From NCBI GenBank assembly GCA_046717125.1, contig JBKJVQ010000084.1, positions 1 to 7,944 on the forward strand: a stretch of DNA of 7,944 nucleotides, given 5' to 3'. Made by a program: the position numbers and the translations under genes. The notes beneath the pieces are model-generated. The model made no database searches. It saw nothing but the letters and a program-made list of their open reading frames with translations, and was not told where the DNA came from. Source of the stretch: JBKJVQ01 sp046717125 (GTDB taxonomy: Bacteria; Pseudomonadota; Alphaproteobacteria; Rhizobiales; Methyloligellaceae). Of the stretch, positions 1-5,489 are shown one piece after another. The first letter of the stretch is position 1. Each line of letters opens with the position of its first letter.

Positions 1-178
1 TTGCTCGGTCGGCGGCAGAACGCACAGATCAGCGTTGCGCGGCTGCGCATAGAGCACCGTGCCCTGCTCGCGCTACCCCCTATTCGCTGGAAACGGTCAT
101 TCCTTAAGTCTTGATATAGGCCAACCAAGTGACGCTGTACCGGCGTCACCTTCGTGACCGCACCCGACGCGCCTCGGC

Positions 179-186
179 AAGAGGAG
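179..186 (+). promoter_or_regulatory. Shine-Dalgarno site that fixes the manC start
   Basis: The sequence AAGAGGAG lies five bases upstream of the ATG at 192. It is a near-ideal ribosome binding site. It selects that ATG over the in-frame ATG at 129, because the 21 codons between them encode an arginine-rich stretch unlike any nucleotidyltransferase. The GDP-mannose pyrophosphorylase family typically begins just as the protein from 192 does. Confidence 0.75.
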
Positions 187-191
187 AATCC

Positions 192-374
192 ATGTTCGTG
201 CCCATCATAATGGCCGGCGGTTCCGGTAGCCGCCTCTGGCCATTGTCGCGGCAGCTTTATCCGAAGCAGTTTCTCAGCATTTCAGGCGAGCAGACCTTGT
301 TGCAGCAGACCGTAACTCGGCTCGCTGGTCTGGGGACGGAGCCTCCATTGTTGATTTGCTACGAGGAGCACCAT
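192..374 (+). pseudogene. manC: 5' fragment of mannose-1-phosphate guanylyltransferase
   Basis: The first 55 to 60 codons encode the start of a mannose-1-phosphate guanylyltransferase, the enzyme that makes GDP-mannose from GTP and mannose-1-phosphate for exopolysaccharide or LPS synthesis. The nucleotide-binding signature AGGSGSRLWPLSR is followed by PKQF, which supplies the conserved lysine, and by a typical first helix and the strand ending LLIC. Family members are about 470 residues long and usually continue EEHRF, whereas here similarity stops after EEHH, near base 374. The frame then runs without interruption into a cytochrome c. The sugar-binding part and the C-terminal domain are absent, so this piece cannot be an active enzyme. 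The exact breakpoint is judged from loss of family resemblance and could be off by 10 to 20 bases. The join may be a genuine deletion or recombination scar, or an assembly chimera. Confidence 0.8.
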
Positions 375-860
375 TCAGATCGCCACGACGGACGAGCAGG
401 CCAAAGCGCCCGCCATTATGAGGGCGAGCCTGCGGCGGCGACTGGCGCGCCGATGAAATCCGACGCAGTGCTGAATGCCGAACCGCGCATCACGCTTGTG
501 CCGATCGTGCCGGGCGCACCGAATTTTCAGCCGACGCTCAGCCGGAGCGGCGAAAAATACGCCAACGATCCGAAAGCGGTCGAGGTGGGCCGTCAGCTTT
601 ACAACCAGATGAACTGTGTGGGCTGTCACTTCAACGGCGGCGGCGGCATCGGCCCGGCGCTGATCGACGACGCCTGGATTTACGGAGACTCGATCGACAA
701 CATCGCCACGATTTTCGAGGGCCGCCCGAACGGGATGCCGTCCTTCCGCCACCTCGTGCCGGAAGACCAGATCTGGCAGCTCGCGGCCTTCGTGCATGGC
801 TGGGCGCAAGGCAAAGCGGAAATGTCCGACAAGGCGAAGGGCGAAGGGCAGCCGCAATGA
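192..860 (+). CDS. Chimeric reading frame ending in a mono-haem c-type cytochrome
   Basis: From the only good start, at 192, the frame gives 222 residues. The first 60 or so are the manC fragment, and the remainder, from about base 375, is a class I cytochrome c domain. The haem-binding motif CVGCH lies at 615-629 (residues 142-146) and is followed by a glycine-rich GGGGIGPALIDDAW segment. The probable axial methionine is in GRPNGMPSF (Met182, codon 735-737), and the domain ends with the typical helix DQIWQLAAFVHG. Related cytochromes found beside catalase-like genes are normally exported, often as lipoproteins. Here no signal peptide or lipobox is visible and the upstream residues belong to manC, so haem attachment in the periplasm should fail. 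An internal ATG at 453 could start a shorter product, also without a signal. The stop codon overlaps the next gene's ATG (ATGA, 857-860), which suggests translational coupling. Identification of the cytochrome domain is secure; whether the gene works is doubtful. Confidence 0.75.
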   Translation: MFVPIIMAGGSGSRLWPLSRQLYPKQFLSISGEQTLLQQTVTRLAGLGTEPPLLICYEEHHSDRHDGRAGQSARHYEGEPAAATGAPMKSDAVLNAEPRITLVPIVPGAPNFQPTLSRSGEKYANDPKAVEVGRQLYNQMNCVGCHFNGGGGIGPALIDDAWIYGDSIDNIATIFEGRPNGMPSFRHLVPEDQIWQLAAFVHGWAQGKAEMSDKAKGEGQPQ

Positions 861-1982
861 TGAATTCGACTCCTCGCGGCCTTAAATCTGAGGGTCAGTC
901 CGCAATCCAATACACGCCCGAAATCGAGAAGCCCGAAGCCAACGAGGCGCGGGTGACGGCCGAATTGGTCGAGACGATGCGGGGCATCAGTCAGACCACG
1001 TTCAAGAATTCCGGCCATGCCTTGCGCAGCGTTCACGCCAAGAGCCATGCGCTTGTGGTCGGAACGCTTGAGATTGTTAGCGGTCTGCCGCCAGCGCTCG
1101 CCCAAGGCATTTTCGCGAAACCCGGCACGCACCCTGTCATCCTGCGCCTTTCGACCATCCCGGGTGACATGCTCGACGATGGCGTCTCGGTCCCGCGCGG
1201 TCTGGCCATAAAGGTTCTCGGCGTCGAGGGGGAGCGTCTGCCGGGTTCGGAAGGGGCGAGCACGCAGGACTTTGTGCTGGTGAACGCCCCAGTCTTCTCG
1301 GCTCCGTCTGCAAAAGCTTTTCTGAAGAATCTGAAGCTGCTCGCGGCGACGACCGACAAGCCGCAATTCTGAAGAAGATCGCCTCGGCGGTGACGCGTTC
1401 GGCCGAGAGCCTTGTCGAGCTGTTCGGCGGACAATCGGCGACGTTGAAGACGCTGGGCGGACACGCGGCGACGCATCCGCTCGGCGACACCTATTTCAGC
1501 CAGGCGGCGCTGTGGTACGGCGACTATATTTGCAAGCTTTCCCTTGCGCCGGTTTCAACGGAGCTGACCCGCCTGAAAGGCAAACACGTCCGCCTGTTCC
1601 GTCGGCCAAACGCGTTGCGCGAAGGGGTGATTGCGCATTTCCGCAAGCACGGAGGGGTGTGGGAGTTCCGCGTGCAGCTTTGTACCGATCTCGAATCGAT
1701 GCCGATCGAAGACGCATCGGTCCTATGGCCGGAGGATAGGAGCCCCTTTGATGCCGTCGCTCGGCTCAAGGTCGAGCCGCAGCTTGCATGGAGCGAGGAG
1801 CGCGCGCGCGCCGTCGACGGTGGGATGTCGTTCAGTCCATGGCATGGGATCAGCGCGCATCGGCCGCTCGGCTCGATCATGCGCGCCGCAAGCCCGCGTA
1901 CGAAATGTCCGCCGCCTTTCGTGCCAGGGGAAACGGCGTCACCATCGCCGAGCCGGACATGCTGCCAGAAACGCCCGACTAA
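857..1982 (+). pseudogene. Catalase-family protein (SrpA/y4iL-like), broken by two frameshifts
   Basis: With two one-base corrections the region encodes about 375 residues, the usual length for the small catalase-like haem proteins of the SrpA/y4iL type. The first segment (857-1360) includes the N-terminal catalase motif SVHAKSHALVVG with candidate distal histidine His60, then LRLSTIPGD and the segment QDFVLVNAPVFS. Its frame meets TGA at 1370-1372. The frame starting at 1363 continues with KKIASAVTRSAES, HPLGDTYFSQAALWYGDY, RVQLCTDLESMPIEDASVLW and MSFSPWHGISAHRPLGSIMRA. A second shift near 1887 is needed to reach RKPAYEMSAAFRARGNG and the TAA at 1980-1982. Both lesions look like loss of one base from a short G or C run. 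AAGGG at 844-848 is a suitable ribosome binding site, and the ATG overlaps the cytochrome stop. Members probably act on peroxides with the partner cytochrome as an electron carrier, but this is inference. Sequencing error is a real alternative to true decay. Confidence 0.8.
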
Positions 1983-2464
1983 TCTTTGTTGTTGCTGTTC
2001 CTATCGTCCTTGTGCTGATCGTCATGCGCCGGGATGATGGTGATATGGCCGTCCGCCTCGAGAATGGCGTAGCGGATCTGGTCGAGGCGCTCGAGACCGC
2101 GGAGTTTGCGGGCGGACGCCAGAATGTCCTCCTCGTCCACCCGCGCCTGGCTCATGCGCATCTTTAGCAATCGCCCGTTTTCGACGATCAACATGGGTTC
2201 GCCGTTGAAGACCTGGCCAACCTTCGGGAAGTAGCGTTTCAGCTCTGAAAGGGCGATGTCGATACCAATCAGTGTCGCGATCGCGAGCACAGCCGTCGTC
2301 AGCGAAAAATCATCGCCCAGCAATGCCTGCTGCGTCGCTTCCCCGATGACAAGCACCAAGACCAGATCGAAAGTGGTCATCTGTCCGAGCGTGCGCCGGC
2401 CGGCAATCCGGATGAGGAGGAGCAGGACCACGTAGATGGCCGCCGCTCTGAGGACGATGTCCAT
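1979..2464 (-). CDS. DUF421 (YetF-like) membrane protein
   Basis: This gene encodes a 161-residue inner-membrane protein of the DUF421/YetF family, whose biochemical role is not established. Two or three hydrophobic segments occupy roughly residues 4-20, 34-50 and 55-72. Between the first two lies the family hallmark RIAGRRTLGQMTTFDLVL, followed by IGEATQ. A soluble C-terminal domain follows, with the characteristic G-E-P-M-L-I-V-E-N-G turn near residues 88-97, the helix RVDEEDILASARKLRGLE and the closing strand YAILEADGHITIIP. The tail is short, charged and asparagine/aspartate-rich. The ribosome binding site AAGGA lies six bases before the ATG and shares bases with the stop codon of the preceding gene, so the two are probably translated together. 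The stop codon TAG (1979-1981) overlaps the TAA of the convergent catalase-like gene. Length and motifs are normal for the family. Confidence 0.88.
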   Translation of the reverse strand: MDIVLRAAAIYVVLLLLIRIAGRRTLGQMTTFDLVLVLVIGEATQQALLGDDFSLTTAVLAIATLIGIDIALSELKRYFPKVGQVFNGEPMLIVENGRLLKMRMSQARVDEEDILASARKLRGLERLDQIRYAILEADGHITIIPAHDDQHKDDRNSNNKD

Positions 2465-2473
2465 CCGATGTCC

Positions 2474-2968
2474 TTACGGATAAACCAGTTGCCAGAATGA
2501 AACTTCGGATCCGCCTGCGCTGATCTTCGTCCGAACCAAGCCGACCGCGGTCGCGCGGAACCCGAGATCCACGAACATTGGCTCGCCGTCCGAGCTGGCA
2601 TAGCGCAGCCCGACGCCTCGCGGCCCACTCTGAGCTTCCGCCGGGGGCGGCACGATGGAGGTGACCGATACGCTTTTAAAGAAGCTCGGTCCGATCAGAA
2701 CCTCGCTGCCGGAAAAGTTAATTCGGAGGTCGTGGTCAGCCTCGAAACGCACGAAGCGTTCGTACTCGACCCATAGAGGTCCCGAGACGGCGCGGGCGGA
2801 ACTCAGCACGCCGTGCGAAAAAACACCGAGAAGCGCGGCAGCCAGTACGGAAAAGAGGCAGATCCAACCGATGGTTTCGGCGTGCCATTCGCGGCGTTGC
2901 AACTTCATGTCTTCTTCGATCGGATAAGACCGCGAAGACCATTCGGATTGTTCGCTGGGCTCGCTCAT
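2474..2968 (-). CDS. Single-pass membrane protein of unknown function, partner of DUF421
   Basis: I do not recognise this 164-residue protein as a named family. Its N-terminal 30 residues are charged and cytoplasmic in character. One strong membrane helix follows at about residues 33-56 (IGWICLFSVLAAALLGVFSHG). The remaining 108 residues form a soluble, probably periplasmic, beta-rich domain without cysteines or an obvious catalytic motif, including the strand-like segments EVLIGPSFFKSVSVTSIVPP and VGLVRTKISAGGSEVSFWQL. A ribosome-binding sequence, GAGG, lies four bases before the ATG, which is slightly close. A second in-frame ATG at 2908 would give a version 20 residues shorter. The stop codon is embedded in the Shine-Dalgarno of the DUF421 gene, nine bases upstream of its ATG. 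Tight linkage suggests the two proteins act in the same membrane process, but nothing in the sequence says what that is. Confidence 0.75.
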   Translation of the reverse strand: MSEPSEQSEWSSRSYPIEEDMKLQRREWHAETIGWICLFSVLAAALLGVFSHGVLSSARAVSGPLWVEYERFVRFEADHDLRINFSGSEVLIGPSFFKSVSVTSIVPPPAEAQSGPRGVGLRYASSDGEPMFVDLGFRATAVGLVRTKISAGGSEVSFWQLVYP

Positions 2969-3019
2969 GACACCTCGCCGGGTGCGACAGAAACGGGCCG
3001 GTCGGCAACTCGTTCCTGT

Positions 3020-3036
3020 CTGCCACCGCGTGGCAG
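3020..3036. other. Perfect 7-bp stem-loop downstream of the SemiSWEET gene
   Basis: CTGCCAC and GTGGCAG form a perfect inverted repeat around a three-base loop, beginning 13 bases beyond the SemiSWEET stop codon. No run of T follows on either strand, so it lacks the hallmark of a Rho-independent terminator. It could be an RNA-stabilising hairpin, a weak pause site or chance in GC-rich DNA. Confidence 0.35.
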
Positions 3037-3049
3037 CGCGACCGCGTGG

Positions 3050-3346
3050 TCAGGCGTCCGGATCGATCGTGTCCGCCACCTGGTCTTTTGTGGCCTGGGG
3101 GAAAAGTTTCATCGCGAGGATGAACAGAGACAACACGAGGCAGACCCCGTTGGTGACGATCAGGGGCCACTGGGTAAGGAGCACGCCGTAGGCGAGCCAT
3201 AGGCTAAAGCCAGTGACCGTCACGGCGTACATTCCTGTCGAGATGCTGCGTGTGTCGCGCGATTTTACGATCTTCCAAGCCTGCGGCATGAAGCTCACGA
3301 TCGAGCAGAGCGCCGCCATAAAGCCGAGCGCGGTGACGGTGTCCAT
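3050..3346 (-). CDS. SemiSWEET-type PQ-loop sugar transporter (MtN3/saliva family)
   Basis: The 98-residue product matches the size and layout of bacterial SemiSWEETs, which dimerise in the inner membrane to make a sugar uniporter. The three expected helices are visible: about residues 4-22 with the PQ motif in SFMPQAWKIV, about 40-60 (GMYAVTVTGFSLWLAYGVLL) and about 62-83 (LIVTNGVCLVLSLFILAMKL). The connecting segment KSRDTRSIS is also characteristic, as is the conserved Asn of TNGVCLVLS in the third helix. The C-terminus is short and acidic. The ATG at 3344-3346 gives the typical family start before helix 1, but I see only a weak GGA as ribosome binding site. The gene lies 57 bases after the second kinase on the same strand, so it could be co-transcribed. 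The actual substrate cannot be told; sucrose or glucose are known for relatives. Family assignment is firm, and transport activity follows from the family. Confidence 0.88.
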   Translation of the reverse strand: MDTVTALGFMAALCSIVSFMPQAWKIVKSRDTRSISTGMYAVTVTGFSLWLAYGVLLTQWPLIVTNGVCLVLSLFILAMKLFPQATKDQVADTIDPDA

Positions 3347-3403
3347 GGAATTGTCCGAATATCTGCTGATGGCGGGCCAGCGGCCAAGATAGGCGAGTAG
3401 GCT

Positions 3404-5428
3404 CTAAGCCGCCGTGACCCGAGGCGCCGGCTGCAGTTTCTCCAGTGCATGCCGGAGTTCGCGCGCAAGATCGGTGCGTCGGAACGGCTTGGCCAGGAGC
3501 GGAAACTGGCACTTGTCGGGCTGGTGCCGCGACAGGGCCTCTCCGGTATAGCCCGAAATCAGCACCACGCTCACTTCGGGCCATTTGGCGCGCACTTCCA
3601 TGGCGAGTTGCACGCCGGTCTTGCCGCCAGGCATGACGATATCGGTCAGCATCAGATCGATGCGGTCCTCGCGCTTCAAAATTTCGAGCGCGGCGTTCGC
3701 GTCTGACGCGGTGATGACGCGGTAGCCGAGTTCGATGAGCAACTCCGTGGTCAGCGCCTGCACCGAGGCATCGTCTTCGACGAGGAGAATGACCTCGGAA
3801 TTCGCGGGCGCGGCGTCTTCCTCGACGACCTGGCGCGCCGGGATCGCCGGCTTGTCGGAAGCCGGCAGGTAGATCGAAAGGCGCGTGCCTTCGGACGGCC
3901 GGCTGGACAGCGTGACATAGCCTCCCGACTGCCGCACGAAACCATAGACCTGAGACAGGCCGAGGCCGCTGCCTTTCCCGGATTCCTTGGTGGTGAAAAA
4001 AGGCTCGAAGACGCGCGACTGGATATCCTCCGAGATGCCGACCCCGTTGTCCCTCACAGTGACGACGACCCAGGGCCCTGAGGCCGCATCGACATATTGG
4101 GCGGTGAGCTCGGAAGCCTCATCCGTATGGCTGACCTCGAACGACAACTGGCCGCCATCCGGCATCGCGTCGCGCGCATTGACCGCGAGATTGAGCAACG
4201 AGTTCTCAAGCTGGGCGGGATCGACATGGCAGATTGCCGGCTTCTCCCCCGTTGAGACCTGAAGCGCGATGCTTTCGCTCACGGCGCGGCGGATCAACGG
4301 CTCGAACGCACGCAATTGGACGTTGATGTCGAGAGCCTCAGGGCTGAGATGCTGCCGTCGGGAAAAGGCCAGCAACTGGCTAGTCAGCCGTTGCCCGCGC
4401 TCCGCTGCATGCTGCATCGCCGACAGTTTCCGCGTCACCTTTTCATCGCCTGGGCCCTGGCGCTTCAGAAGATCGATATTGCCAAGGACGACCGTCAGAA
4501 GATTGTTGAAATCGTGGGCGATGCCGCCGGTCAGCTGGCCGACCGTTTCCATTTTCTGCGCTTGAACGAGCTTTTGTTCGAGCAGCCGGCGTTCCGTCAC
4601 ATCCACCATGGTGCCGAAAATTTCCGGCGCGCCGAACTCCGAAACCGCCAACACCCCCTGGTCGAGGAACCAGCGGTAATTGCCTTTGGGACAGCGCCAG
4701 CGGAATTCGCAGGAATAGACGCCTGTGGTAGCGACCTGGCTCAGTGTTTGCGTCAGACGATCGAGATCGTCGGGATGCACGCGGCTCAGGCCGAAGGCCG
4801 GGTCTTCGAGGAACCGCTCAACCGGGAAGCCCGTCAATTGCTCGACCGTGCCGCTGACGAAAGTTGCCCCGAAGGGCGACTGCGCGGCGCGTGCGTGAAA
4901 GCACACAGGCAGCGATTCGAGGATCGCGTCCTGGCGCTGTTGGCTGCGGCGCAGCGCCTGCTCGGCGAACAGTTTCTCCGTCCGCACACGGAAGTTTTCT
5001 TCCTGGAGGCGGTGGCGCAAATCCGCCTCCCGGCGGAACTCGTCCTGTTTCAGGTAGAGTTCGACGAAGACCGTGACCTTCGACTTCAGGATGAAGGGAT
5101 CGACCGGCTTGAACACCATGTCGACCGCGCCCGACGTATAGGCCTGCAGCAGGTGCGTGTCGTCCCGGAGCACGGCCGTCAGGAAAACGATCGGGATGTG
5201 CCGCGAGCGCTTTCGCTGACGGATAAGGGTCGCGGTCTCATAGCCGTCCATGCCCGGCATATTGAGATCCATCAGGATGACCGCGAAATCGTCGTGCAGG
5301 AGGCAGCGCAGCGCCTCTTCGCCGGACCGCGCGACGACCAGAATCTGTCCGAGCTCCTCGAGCAGCTGCGTGACGGCTAGCGCCGTGCGGTCGTCGTCGT
5401 CGACGATCAGGATCCTCGCCTTTGGCAT
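3404..5428 (-). CDS. Hybrid sensor histidine kinase: REC-PAS-HisKA-HATPase-REC
   Basis: This 674-residue protein has no membrane segment and should be cytoplasmic. An N-terminal receiver (residues 4-120) has acidic residues Asp10-12, phosphoacceptor Asp54 in LMDLNMPGMDGYE, Thr84 and Lys107. A short coiled coil (130-165) leads to a PAS domain (about 165-285) with HPDDL and ending GTMVDVTERRLLEQKL. The H-box is GQLTGGIAHDFNNLL with His305. The ATP-binding domain has Asn417 in NLAVNARDAMPDGG, DNGVGI at 460-465 and GKGSGLGLS at 484-492. A C-terminal receiver (546-662) has Glu551/Asp552/Asp553, Asp596 in LTDIVMPGGKTG, Ser625 and Lys647. All catalytic positions are present. It follows the larger kinase by 61 bases, so its first receiver is a likely phosphate acceptor from that kinase. 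I chose ATG 5428 because the receiver begins directly there and GGGGAAG lies eight bases upstream; ATG 5479 (17 residues longer, ten bases after the upstream stop) is a fair alternative. Confidence 0.9.
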   Translation of the reverse strand: MPKARILIVDDDDRTALAVTQLLEELGQILVVARSGEEALRCLLHDDFAVILMDLNMPGMDGYETATLIRQRKRSRHIPIVFLTAVLRDDTHLLQAYTSGAVDMVFKPVDPFILKSKVTVFVELYLKQDEFRREADLRHRLQEENFRVRTEKLFAEQALRRSQQRQDAILESLPVCFHARAAQSPFGATFVSGTVEQLTGFPVERFLEDPAFGLSRVHPDDLDRLTQTLSQVATTGVYSCEFRWRCPKGNYRWFLDQGVLAVSEFGAPEIFGTMVDVTERRLLEQKLVQAQKMETVGQLTGGIAHDFNNLLTVVLGNIDLLKRQGPGDEKVTRKLSAMQHAAERGQRLTSQLLAFSRRQHLSPEALDINVQLRAFEPLIRRAVSESIALQVSTGEKPAICHVDPAQLENSLLNLAVNARDAMPDGGQLSFEVSHTDEASELTAQYVDAASGPWVVVTVRDNGVGISEDIQSRVFEPFFTTKESGKGSGLGLSQVYGFVRQSGGYVTLSSRPSEGTRLSIYLPASDKPAIPARQVVEEDAAPANSEVILLVEDDASVQALTTELLIELGYRVITASDANAALEILKREDRIDLMLTDIVMPGGKTGVQLAMEVRAKWPEVSVVLISGYTGEALSRHQPDKCQFPLLAKPFRRTDLARELRHALEKLQPAPRVTAA

Positions 5429-5489
5429 GTCGTGCGCTTCCCCGTCCGTTCGGCGCTCCAGCTTGAGATGCGGTGTCATCCTCGAGCGA

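Noticed and set aside
1..128. Possible gene ends at the left edge: a plus-strand frame open to TGA at 112-114, and a minus-strand frame from 57 to the edge
   Set aside because: Both are too short to judge and match nothing I recognise. An ATG on the minus strand at 98-100 is followed by a stop after six codons. I support no gene here.
111..140. TTGATA-like element as a promoter for manC
   Set aside because: There is no convincing -10 box at the right distance.
129..191. Upstream in-frame ATG at 129 as the start of the manC fragment
   Set aside because: The 21 extra residues are arginine-rich and unlike the family, and the strong Shine-Dalgarno at 179-186 serves the ATG at 192.
375..1366. 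Minus-strand open frames of 160 and 228 codons opposite the cytochrome and catalase-like genes
   Set aside because: The plus strand carries clear haem-protein motifs here; the reverse frames are arginine/histidine-rich shadows.
4316..5380. 354-codon open frame on the plus strand opposite the second kinase
   Set aside because: It mirrors the codon pattern of a well-supported kinase on the other strand. Its composition is featureless and charged, with no domain or ribosome binding site, as expected of antisense frames in GC-rich DNA.
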